Source: Pezicula radicicola (lineage: Eukaryota > Ascomycota > Leotiomycetes > Helotiales > Dermateaceae). Taken from it: a stretch of DNA of 64,000 nucleotides. The DNA is taken from positions 625,290 through 689,289 of the forward strand of contig PDUO01000015.1 of NCBI GenBank assembly GCA_003008705.1, in the 5' to 3' direction. Of the stretch, positions 20,486 through 30,736 are shown piece by piece. The position numbers and the translations under genes are program-made. The notes under the pieces were generated by a model, which was not told where the DNA came from, made no database searches, and saw nothing but the letters and a program-made list of their open reading frames with translations. Position 1 is the stretch's first letter, and each line of letters opens with the position of its first letter.

Positions 20486-21081
20486 GATTATGAGTATTTG
20501 GGGACAAATTTGGGACAGAGAAGTGCTTGTGGTTTGTTGATTGTAAGTTGGGGTCTTTTGAACTTTTGAACTTATGACGAAATAACGGGAACCCATCCCT
20601 AGGTTGGTGCTCGTACTTGATAAGCATGCTCCACACGAGTAAATACGAATGACTTGTTACAACCCTTTTTGTATGTCTCTTTAAATCGTTACTGATATCT
20701 CGAATACGTTTCTTCAAGATTTTAATGAACTTTTAACTCCTCTCTTTTGTGTGGTTCACAATGTTGGATCCACGTGGTTGTCACGAGTACCAGACGACCT
20801 GATTGAGAGGTATGTGCTACAATGATTGGCTCTTTGCTGATATGGACGTTCCACGATAGCGGTATACTCTATGAGACAAGACCTAGTTTAGTAACACATA
20901 CGTATCCTCTTTCTCTAACACCTTTACCATTGAGAAACACAACGAAGTAAAAACCGAGAAACCTCATATTTAACAACTACCCTTGTATAACAAGAAAACG
21001 TCTTTATTCTCACGTTTGAGCAGCAACAATAATAATAAAAAGGATAGAAAGATTAAGACAGCAGACTCTTACCATATTCAT
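20486..21081. other. Intergenic region between two disrupted genes
   Basis: No gene seen. It would contain the divergent promoters of the Dabb remnant (minus) and the HAD remnant (plus). Confidence 0.4.
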
Positions 21082-22009
21082 TATGGCTTCTTCCCGAATA
21101 GAGTACGTATTTCAATTGCCCATTCATAAATTTTGCTCGAGAGCACAGCTCTTACATCTATCTCACTCCTTCCAACTAACGAATACTCTAGCTTCCCCCC
21201 AATCCGTGCTTGTATCTTCGACATGGACGGGCTCCTCCTTCTCAATATAGAAGACCTCCTCACAGACTGCCCACAACACCCTCCTCGCCCAATACGGTTC
21301 ACCCCCAATGACCTGGGCCATAAAATCTCAACTCCAAGGCCGTCCACTACGTGAAGCCGTCGAACTACTTCTCAATTAGGTCGACCTAAAACACATTGAC
21401 AAAAATGAATACCTCAAACAGCTAAGAATGGTTCAAGACGAGAAATTCCCTTTCTGCTCACCATTACCTGGTGTAGAGAAATTACTGAAGGACTTGAAAT
21501 CTACAGCTAATAATAGCGATAAGAAGTAAAAAGTGCATATTGCGCTTGCTTCTTCGAGTGACACCAGTTGCTTTAATGTGAAGACTCAAAGATGGACGGA
21601 GATGTTTGAGGTTTTTGAACTAAAGAGACGGGTATTAGGTGATGATCCACGGATTCCTAAGGGAAGAGGAAAACCAGCGCCTGATATCTACCTCTTAGCA
21701 TTGCAAGGTATTAACGAGACTTTGGAAGAGGGAGAGTAGAATATTAACCCGGAAGAGTGTTTGGTTTTTGAAGATTCTGTTCCTAGAATTGAGTCTGGGA
21801 GGAGGGCTGGTATGAGGGTTGTTTGGGTTCCTGACCATGGATTAGCTAAGTTATATTTGGGGAGGGAGGAATTGGTTTTGGCTAGTATAGGAGAGGGAAG
21901 TGTTAAGGATGTGCATCAATTGGGTGTTGTGGGTGATGGTTGGGGAGAACATTTGGTCAGTTTGGAGGACTTTCCATATGAAAGGTATGGCATTGTAGTT
22001 AAGAAGTAG
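21082..22009 (+). pseudogene. HAD-superfamily hydrolase (phosphatase-like), disrupted
   Basis: The remnant starts MASSRIE at 21082 and probably has an intron at about 21101-21192. It then reads PPIRACIFDMDGLLL, the HAD motif I with DxD nucleophile region. Downstream are SSSDT (motif II region), GKPAPDIYL (motif III Lys) and [22 protein letters not shown] (motif IV region), ending at TAG 22007-22009. This order fits DOG1/GS1-type sugar-phosphate or pseudouridine-5'-phosphate phosphatases. An extra C in 21270-21272 shifts the frame. After that, one frame (register of 21275) runs to the end but is broken by TAG 21377-21379, TAA 21527-21529 and TAG 21737-21739. All other residues remain alignable without further indels. 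The stops could derive from CAG/CAA codons by C-to-T change, as RIP would do, but the ancestral codons are not known. Confidence 0.8.
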
Positions 22010-22874
22010 GGGGGAGGCGCCTGAAGCGAAGTGCTAAATGATTGGATGTTTAATGATGTCTCTCAATTAGCAAATTTGGTGGAATACCTCAAGCTGGGCA
22101 GGACAGTAATGGCACTTCTTCTATAGTCTTATAGAAAAGGAAATATATTCCGTACTATGTAGTCCATTCTACGACGTGACTATGCAGCATATTTCGTACA
22201 GAAGTATCTGGTCTGGTGTATCTAACTAAAATACCAGTTACATAGGAGTATAAGGTCTTTTACATAAGTGGCTCATTTGCTTTAACTAACTTGATTTGAG
22301 TTACCAGCGTGAAATGACTTACTCAACTTGAGTTACACACACTTGAACTGAGTTACCCAATTGACTGAGTAATCCATGTTTTACATGTTTCGGCGAGGGA
22401 AACATGAAGTCAAGCGATTCATAGACTTGTGGACGCAGCACCTCAGTATTTGAAGGGGAATCAAGTTCTCTACGCCGCTTTTATTTTGAAGCTGCGTGCT
22501 CATCTCATCTCCTCACTAAAAAAAACAACTCTGATTCTAGATCTCAATCACCACAACTTCACTATAACTTCGCCATAACTTCACCTTAGCTTCAACACAC
22601 CTTCAACACACCTTCAACAAAACCTCGCCACAAGTTCACCACAACTTCAACTTTAATTCCCTATCTCTGCGCGGCAATCTTTCCTTCACAATTTGGACGG
22701 CAGGAGAATAACCTGTAAGTTATCATACTTTCCTTCTTCCGGTAATTCTTTTTCTTATCCTCTTTAGACCGACTGACGTAGATCGGCCATTGTTCTTCTC
22801 TCGCGATCAACTCTTCATACCCAGCCGGCCATTTCTCTACATTGCTGAAGCTAATTTATTTACACAAGGGCATC
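22010..22874. repeat. Intergenic region with diverged 18-bp-unit array
   Basis: Around 22205-22380 lies a diverged array of units like TTGATTTGAGTTACC and CAACTTGAGTTACAC, related to the TIR element family but without clear ends. It is preceded by AAAATACCAGTTACATA, a boundary-like word also seen near 42730 and 59563. From about 22500 the DNA is pyrimidine- and CAACTTCACC-rich, probably the promoter and leader of the next gene. Confidence 0.55.
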
Positions 22875-24071
22875 ATGGACGGCAATCATAACCATGCAGG
22901 TGGCAATAATGCGTTCCCTTCGAACACTGCTCCTACGCAGGAAGTAGATGCTTGGGTCACGACCTGGATGCGCAACAACATTGACAGCACCTTCCTCCTC
23001 AACACGTCCCTGGGTATTGAAGGCCGATCAATGAATCTTCTGTCCAAGATACTTGCAACTGTTCTTAAATATGGTGCCGCGGAGAATCTCAAGCTCGATC
23101 TGGGGCGCCCTCTTAATCCAGCAGACTTGTCCTCTAACGGTGCCGCTTCAACTTCAGCCTTGATCACCAACAACGGCAACGTCAGCAATATTGAAACTGC
23201 TTTGAATGCTCCCGGTACGTACCATCATTGCTACTACCTCGGTAGCCAAAACTGACTCAAAAATTCAGACATCAAGCCATACGAACCAAATACCCAACTT
23301 ACTATATTCACTTGCTTCCCCAAGTTGCCAGAAGAAGTTCGGATTATGATCTGGCGTTTTGCTTCTTTTCTTCCGCGTAACCTCGATATTTTCGTTTCAT
23401 GGGCATGGATTGACGATCGGCGGTGTTCATTCTTCTTCCCCAAATTTACTTCTTCGTGCACAACCCCGAGCATATTGCATGTTAACCATGAATCGCGAAC
23501 GGAGGGCCTCAAGCACTATGATTTGGAGTTTTCGTTCGAACATGATGACGACCCCTGTGGTAACTCAGCCTCCTACTATGCCGCCTCCGAGATCTACGTC
23601 AATCCAGTGTCTGACACAATATGCCCAGTCAAGACCTTCGATGAAGTTATGTCAAGACATTTCAGCTACTGTTCCAAAAAGTTCTCTAGAGTCGCCATCG
23701 ACCTCCGTTTCATTCCGTATTACCCTTACGATCATGACACTGACGATTTGAATGAGCTGATTGCTCCGTTCTGCGGAAACACGATTGCGCGCTGCGGATT
23801 TTTTGAAGTCCGGTTTGACGAGGTCATTTTCTACGATGCGACTAACAGTAACTACGGGAATATAGGTTGTGAAAGTTTTGCATTTGTTGACGTGGATAAG
23901 GACGAACACGGACTTAAGCCTGTCGCTCTACGTAGACACGCTGCTAAGTTCAACAAATTTTTGGACAGGTGTGAGGCCGAATACAAAGAATTTCCTGAAG
24001 CCTGGGAATATCCTTTCAAAAGACCGCTAGTCAGGATTGCACATATACTTGTAGATGGAGTGCGGGTTTAG
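22875..24071 (+). CDS. 2EXR domain protein
   Basis: Two exons, 22875-23214 and 23269-24071, encode 380 aa across a 54-nt GT-AG intron. Exon 1 encodes a low-complexity, Asn-rich region starting MDGNHNHAGGNNAFPSNT. Exon 2 opens with the 2EXR signature: FTCFPKLPEEVRIMIWRFA at about residues 125-145, followed by RNLDIF and the usual VNHESRTEGLKHY. The 2EXR family is large in ascomycetes and its biochemical function is not known; no enzymatic motif is visible. The ATG at 22875 lies 33 nt downstream of another possible in-frame start. I chose it because the alternative start is not ATG-supported by a normal family N-terminus, so this start is uncertain. Confidence 0.8.
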
Positions 24072-25427
24072 GTTAGTAAAGCCTCACAGAGTTGGATTAA
24101 GTGCTAGGTGGGTAAATCGGCTCTACCTGTGGTGGAAATCAACGTCGGCAAAGGAATCAATACAGCTTACACTCCCTCTTGTCAAAAGCTTATCCCGAAT
24201 TAGAGAAATTAATTAAATGTTAAATAGAATTTCTTTCCAACAATACCACTGATCTCCCATTTAGTCCCATTTACAACTTTCCAACTTTATCAGCCCCAGT
24301 TCACGCTAGCACAGAAGCCAGTGTTCAGTATATCCAAGCTGGTATTTAGGCAATTCACTTAGGTTTTATTTGAGTAACTGAGTTGATTTGGGTAAGTTAG
24401 TCAAAATTGAAATCAACTTCTCTTACGCTTTCTGGACTACAATATATACCTATCCAACTAACTCCCGCAAAACTAAATCCCAAGCGGCACTTTTAGTCAA
24501 AATTTCCAAACAATACATCCGTAGTCATCAACCTCGCTTAGGACTTTCTAAGCCGCTGTGCACTCAGTTATAGGAAGCTCTATACTACTGTGAAAATGAG
24601 CAGAGGAAAAATCCGAGAATCAGAGAAGAAATTTGTTAATAAATTAAGCGAGTCGAAGAATACAGCCACGAACATGCCAATTATGTAACCAAGTACATCA
24701 TATTAACAATCACTCCCCTATACCTCCTACTCTCTTTCTTCTCCATTCCACCTTTTCTACTACCTTCTTTCTCTGTCTCTGTCTTACAGCTCGGATGACA
24801 TTAACGTCATCTTCCTACCTTATATACCCCTACTTTCAATCATAGAAAAGTTTACTTTCATGCTACACCAACAAACTATTAAATCTTCTCCTTAAAACCA
24901 CAAAAACTTGCTTTACTAAACTATCAAGAGCTAGTAGACCTTTCCTACGTACTTCTAAGACTCACTTATTCCAAGCTATTAACTGTACCTAGTTAGCGAA
25001 CTAGATTCAATCACACTAACAAGCAAGAGCAAACAAAAAGTCAATATAAATACTAATAATATACGAAGGTATAGTAATTTATATCAACAACAGCCTTACT
25101 TCTTCTCCTCTATCCCCTTTCCATCTTTGTATACTCCGACCTCGCTCCCTCGCCCTTTCTCTGACACGCAGATCGATTAATATCGGCTTTCCTTCCTTCA
25201 CTTCTCTCTGACTATGACAGAATCCCGATTGCTCTCAAAACTCCTGTCATTCCTGGCCTGGTTACCATTCTTGATGCTCCTTAAACGCCAATCCTAGTAT
25301 CAATAACTCAACCACCACCACTCGCATACATTTCCTCTGCAGTGGTTGGAAAACCAGCAACCCCTCAAAGCACTACCCAATCCTATCGTACAACTGATAC
25401 AATCCTCCACCAAACCTCCAAAACCCC
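24072..25427. repeat. Intergenic region with a short 18-bp-unit fragment
   Basis: At 24345-24405 there is a short array (TTTGAGTAACTGAGTTGATT, then GGGTAAGTTAGTC) belonging to the dispersed 18-bp-unit family. The remainder, to the convergent 3' end of the RGS gene, is AT-rich and CT-rich and has no recognisable gene. A 26-codon hydrophobic ORF near 25215 is not supported by anything else. Confidence 0.5.
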
Positions 25428-26925
25428 TCAATAATAATTACCCTTAGGTATCGCAACAAAACCCGCACATAAAAGTATGGTAAAAATAAGCGCCCAGATA
25501 TTAGCACTCAAAACAATCCTATCCTGCAACAACCTCATAGCCTGATCCTGAGTCCAAACCTTCTTCCCCTTAGCCCTCTGCCACCAACTCTTCTTCTCAT
25601 AACGTTCCAACCACTCACCATCCCAATGATTCTTACCTCCAAAAGTACGCATGCTACTTTTAATAAATGTGCTTTCGGCATCTCGGTCATCGCCTATTTT
25701 CATGCGGCTTGACATTTGGATCTCGGCTCGCGTGCTGTCGTCAGATCGTCGTGCCGCTTCAGAGGCTTCTAGATCGTGCACGTCTTCTTCCCATGGTCGG
25801 AGGTTACGGACGTGTGCGTTGTGGAGGAGGATACAGAGACCGTTGTAGGCTGCTACCATGTTTGTGATTCCTAGAAACCAGGGAACTGCAGCTGTTATTC
25901 TTAACCACCTACTGTGGTGGGATAGAGTAAGGAGTGTAGCGAGGAGGAAGCCAAGGATGGTATTACAAATGCCGACACTGCGGATGAGAAATACACGGGG
26001 CTTATTTCCGTTGCAGATGGACCATCGGATGAAGTTTGGGTGAGCTTGTCCGCGAAGTGTGCTCTCTGTAATCTGGAGAGCTGGGAAGAGGGCTGATGGA
26101 TGAGTCGTGTGTTGTAAAGCATGGAGAACTGCAGCTCGGTCCCGATGAGATAGATTCAGTTCTCGTGGTGCAGAGAAGATGAGGTAATAATGAGTTAATT
26201 GTGTGATTTCATCGCGCATAGGTTGTATCGAGACTGAGAACCGTTTATTAGTATCGGGTTGTTATGGGAGTGGGGGGGAAGGAGAAACTTACATGGTTGC
26301 CATGGTGTACTTGCTTTGGTGTTATTCCTTGTTGAAGCAGATTTTCTAGAAACGAAACTCGGTGTTATAGAAGAAATGGACGCCTTGGTCTTGTGGTTAG
26401 GGTATTGTGGTAATGTTGCTTCGTCTACGTCCTCTCCGAGACTCTTTGTACTACTACCATAACCGGTCTTCGTGAGGGCAGCTTTAGAAGGAGACCTTGA
26501 TATTCCACATTCAGACGGGCTGCAGTAATCCTCTTGATCCTTCCCAACTGTTGACGCATCGCTTTCGGAGGTCCATTCTGGGGAAAGTGCCTTCTGTGAC
26601 TCTGGCAAAGCATTGAAGCGTTTGACATAGTCTTGGTACCAAAGATAGAATTGGAGATTTTCTGCGTTGTGCTCAATATAGACAAGATAATCCATAAACT
26701 CATTCAGCGAGCATGGCTAAATGAATTAGAATAGATTTCCAAAAGACTCGACAGCGTACATACCGCCATGGACTTGCCATTCACTACATCCTCAAATGAC
26801 AGGCCATCTGGGATGGCTCTTTCGACACCTTTGGCTCGTTGAACATAAATAGCGCAGTCCGTTCCACTAATTGGACCTTTGGGTTTGCTGAGAAAGCCCG
26901 GCCGCTTATAGAAAAGAAAAGACAT
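25428..26925 (-). CDS. RGS-domain protein with C-terminal transmembrane segments
   Basis: Three exons on the minus strand, 26925-26764, 26716-26293 and 26233-25428, give 463 aa; the introns are 47 and 59 nt. The N-terminal RGS domain is recognisable from PCSLNEFMDYLVYIEHNAEN and FYLWYQDYVKRFNALP. It resumes after an insertion of about 90 Ser/Thr-rich residues with THYYLIFSAPRELNLS and LRGQAHPNFIRWSICNGNK. The C-terminal half has three hydrophobic segments, near ICNTILGFLLATLLTL, ITAAVPWFLGITNMVAAYNG and NIWALIFTILLCAGFVAI. RGS proteins speed GTP hydrolysis by G-alpha subunits; a membrane tail is found in the Rax1/RgsC/RgsD-like fungal groups. Which group this belongs to I cannot decide by eye. 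The protein probably acts at the plasma membrane or polarity sites. Confidence 0.82.
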
Positions 26926-29900
26926 TATTACTACCACCTGGATGCACACTTCGCTTTTGCTCGCAAAACACAATAATGATTATTGAAGCTCCAGGCTCCT
27001 AGTACATACCAGAATCGCTAGACTTAAAAGAAAGTGGAGCGAAAAGATGTTTAATGAATTATAATGGTATTGATTAAAGGTGGAGGGGCACGGAGTACAT
27101 AAGGTAGGCAAGTGATAAGTAGTACAGGCATCCTGAATAATTTAATGTAATCACATCTCACCTGCCTCTAAGGACTGCCGCCCCCATAAACCTGGTTTGA
27201 CAGAGAGGATGTCAGTCCGTGGGTTGCTATCAACACCGTACTAGGCAGTGATCTCCCCGAAGGATCATGACAGCGGAATATAAACCACGTGGGAATGCCT
27301 CAACTTATTGTACTGTTCTCACCTCCTTGTCTATACGAAATTGAAGTATGTCTCTGGATATCTTGTGTTTGATAGAGCATCAAGGTTCAGGTCTTGCAAA
27401 GACACCATAATTCATCAACACTGCTCGGGAATCGTAAGATCGTTGAACAGTTCACGACGCTCCACGAGATTGCGTACGAGATTGGATGCAAAAGCGGTGG
27501 TTGCTTTGACCTTCCTCTGGCTTTTCCCTTTCGATCTTGATGGCCTGTGAACTCGTGATAGAAACCGTACAGTATTTCGTAGGATGCAATCTTGATTAAC
27601 CTTTGAGAGATCAGACAAGGCAACATTTACCGGATTGCTCAAGGGAGGCTCTTCGGGGATGATCGGCAAATCGTCGCACGTTCAATTCGTAATTCTTGAC
27701 AGCTTAAGCGAGGGAGTTGGAACCTATCAAATGCAGGACTGTCTCGGAGCGACTCCATAAGTACGAAAATTACGGAGTACAAGGTACATGCAGCAGGATA
27801 AGACATATGCAGGCCGTTTCTCGGGGGATAGATCCCGTTTCAACTCATACAGTAGAGAAGCCAAAAGCATTGACTCGCAGTTCAGTGTCTTTGGGCCAAT
27901 GTTGGTGAAGTGGACTGCCGACCATCTTCTTCATGATGAGAGCATTCGGCAAGGCCGATACAAACCCAGCCACCAGTCACCAGCGTCAGATATTTTGAGC
28001 TCAAGCAGGACTGGAGAGTCGTGGACTGTTGTTCGACCAGTGTAATAGAAGGCTGCGAGATTAGGAAATATTTTCGTGATAGACCTTGATATTCGCAAAA
28101 AGCCTCGAGAGCTCCCATACTTGCTATACGCATAGAGAGGTCCAACCTCGAAGCTTCGGGACAACCCCAGCTAAATCCGCCGGAGCGTGGTACAGGAGCA
28201 ACACTTGCGCTGGCTGATAGGGCAGTATATACTGAAGTGACAGAACCATAATTCTAAGAGTCTTCAGCTAGCAGAAGCACCACATCAAAGAAAGAGGAGT
28301 TGTGACAACAGCGGGTATTTCTCTTGGCATTTAAGACACAAGGTGCTTTATACTTGTAACCAGAATTGACAAACCCGCACTCTGTGGATATTGCTAGTTA
28401 GCGTGGCGTGGATACCAACGTTGCTAACGCAAGGTGCATGACCAACCTAGAAACGAAAGAGAAGGAAATCGGGGTCTAAGAGCAAGCTCTATGATGCTTC
28501 CGACTAGCCAGAGCCAGAGTTGTGCTTCAGCTCAAAAGGCTTTAGAAAGAAGTTTCCCAATGATCGCATAGACTAGATAGACTAGATAATCGGCGACTAG
28601 TCTCCCAATGCTTTTCGCAATCGGCCACCGTGTGCATACAAGAAAGGAAGATATCATGTCTGCTTGTAAGTGCTCCTCAAGCCGGGGCGACTCCACGGTC
28701 TATGAGCTTTGAAGGCTGTAGACGCCCTTTTTTCGACGGACCATTAATTCATTATAGCAATAGGCGCGTGTCGATCAACAGCAGGAGGGTATGTCTCAAA
28801 GAATAGACTTCCGCACCCCTGGATCGTTCAAACCACTCTGCCCTTCTCCTAAATCCGGCTTGAGAAGTTAAGCGTTCTCAGAGCACTTGCTCTAGATTCC
28901 CTTGCTCTTAAGATGTGTAGCGTTTGCTAGGTCTTTGTGTCCCATGGTCTTTGTTGAGCTGGGCCTTGGTTGTTTTCTTTACTAGCGTACTTCGCTGATT
29001 CGCTGCCAGATGATTTGGTATATCACTTAATCCAAACCCTACCTCCTTTTAATCGCCTCAAAGTAACACTCTCATTTGCCAACACTGTTGAAGTATCGCC
29101 TTTGTTTAGGCAGAGGCTCTTTTCGAGTCGCTTGGTTGGCGAAGTAAGTATGCGCTTGTGGTGCTATGGCAGAAATTTGTCGCCGCTTCACTGTGGCGTT
29201 GTTGATTATGAGCCGCGCCTGGGGGAGGACAACATTTGTTGAATTCAGTGAATATGGGAATAGTCATGTGATCGTCCTACTACTACAAGTAGGCCTATTC
29301 CCACAATAGCTTCCACACAGAACACCTTTGCTACCACATGTTGCTGCCCACTTATATTGTGCCCACTCAACAACATTTTATCATGGTGTATTGTTCCATG
29401 GTGCATCACTAGTGCATGGTCCAAATAGGCTCATGTCATCACTCAAAAGGGCAACCCTAGGAACCAGTGAAGTGCATGGTCTAACAATAGTAACCTTTAA
29501 AACCATACTGTCCATCGATATCCACTGAAAGAAGCGCAAGACCGAAAAGAAGCACACCCACACGACTTCTAACCAATAACATATTTGTTTGGCCCCGAGG
29601 AGCCACAAGGGTCTACCTACTCTACCATGGATTCATGGTCTGGAGACTGTGGTTAGGTAGGGTATGTTAGGTTGGTACACCGGATACTATCGAAGTCACG
29701 GTTATTGTCTTTGGGGAAGGAGGTTAGTTACAGAGGTTCATGCCGACTGTCGCCTTCTTGCAGATCGCTCGATGCGGGCCGAAGAAGCGAGCCGTCGTCT
29801 TCGACGAGTCAAGTCACCCCTCAACCCCCACCTCCATCTCGAGATGTCAAAGTCAGCAACGTTTTGCTTACTGTCCAAACCCCCTTGTCCATTGAGCGCC

Positions 29901-30044
29901 CAGTTGACCTCCTCGTGCAGTGGCTGCATATATCACTACCCATTTCGATACATTCCAACGCTGCATACGAAGCGTCGCATATTGTCTCGAGCCAATTCCA
30001 CCAATTCCACCAATTCCACCAAGCAAAAACCCCGCACTACAACC
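26926..30044. other. Large intergenic region, no gene recognised
   Basis: About 3.1 kb. Several overlapping frames of 60-90 codons occur at 27300-28165 on both strands, but none shows a known domain or coherent exon pattern. A perfect 9-bp inverted repeat (TGGGAATAG/CTATTCCCA, 29255-29263 and 29295-29303) encloses a second 6-bp stem (CCTACT/AGTAGG). The last part is the promoter and possible alternative N-terminus of the next gene, including three tandem copies of CCAATTCCA at 29992-30018. Confidence 0.45.
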
Positions 30045-30736
30045 ATGAGAATTCCATACGTGTCCGATCCTCCGCCGGAAACAACACCAGAAAATGCAGC
30101 GATTGTCGAGCGTGTTCGAGCCCGACGAGCACCGCGACCCCTCCAACCCCTCGATCTTGCCCTCCTGCACTCACCGGCTGTAGCCGACGGTTGGAACTCC
30201 TTCCTTGGCGCAATCCGCACAAAGACGAGCTTGAAGGATGATGTTAGGGAGATTGCTATATGCAGAGTTGCAGTTATTAATGAGGCTTGGTACGAATGGG
30301 CCCACCACGCGCCTTTGGCTAAGGCTGGCGGTGTGAGTGATGAGGGCTTGGAGATCCTTGGGGAGCTTGATCTGAAAGGTTTGAAGGAGGGAGGCGGCTT
30401 AACATCCGAGATGTGGGCAGTCGTCAAGTATACGGATGCTATGACTGAGAATGTTTCCGTCCCAGATGATGTGTTTGCAGAGCTCAAGAAACATTTTTCT
30501 GAGCAAGAGATTGTGGAGATCACAGCCACGGTATGTTGGCTATTTTGGTCATTCCTTGTGTCACTGTCTGCCACACGACTTCCCTATCTGACACCTTGGT
30601 TCCAGGTTGCAGCATACAATTGTGTTAGCAGGTTTCTTGTAGCCTTGAATGGTGAGTATACTCAGTTCCCTCCATCCCGTCTTTAATGCTGACACTTTGT
30701 GCAGTTGGCGAGAAGAACGGTGTGCGAGGCCATTAA
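30045..30736 (+). CDS. Carboxymuconolactone decarboxylase-like (CMD/AhpD fold) protein
   Basis: Three exons, 30045-30530, 30606-30651 and 30705-30736, encode 187 aa. The family start MRIPYVSDPPPETTPEN is followed by RPLQPLDLALLHSP, WNSFLGAIRTKTSLKDDVRE, AWYEWAHHAPLAKAGG and, after the first intron, VAAYNCVSRFLVALN, ending GEKNGVRGH. These are the helices of the CMD fold. The CxxC redox pair of AhpD is absent, so peroxidase-type thiol chemistry is unlikely; the actual substrate is unknown. The frame is open upstream to an ATG at 29844, which would add 67 residues rich in Ser, Thr and basic residues. That could be a mitochondrial presequence from an alternative start. I chose 30045 because the family begins here. 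Confidence 0.85.

Noticed and set aside
25215..25295. 26-codon hydrophobic small ORF on the plus strand
   Set aside because: Too short to support and located in the 3' region of the convergent RGS gene.
27387..28164. Overlapping 60-90 codon frames on both strands
   Set aside because: No domain, no consistent intron model and no preferred strand.
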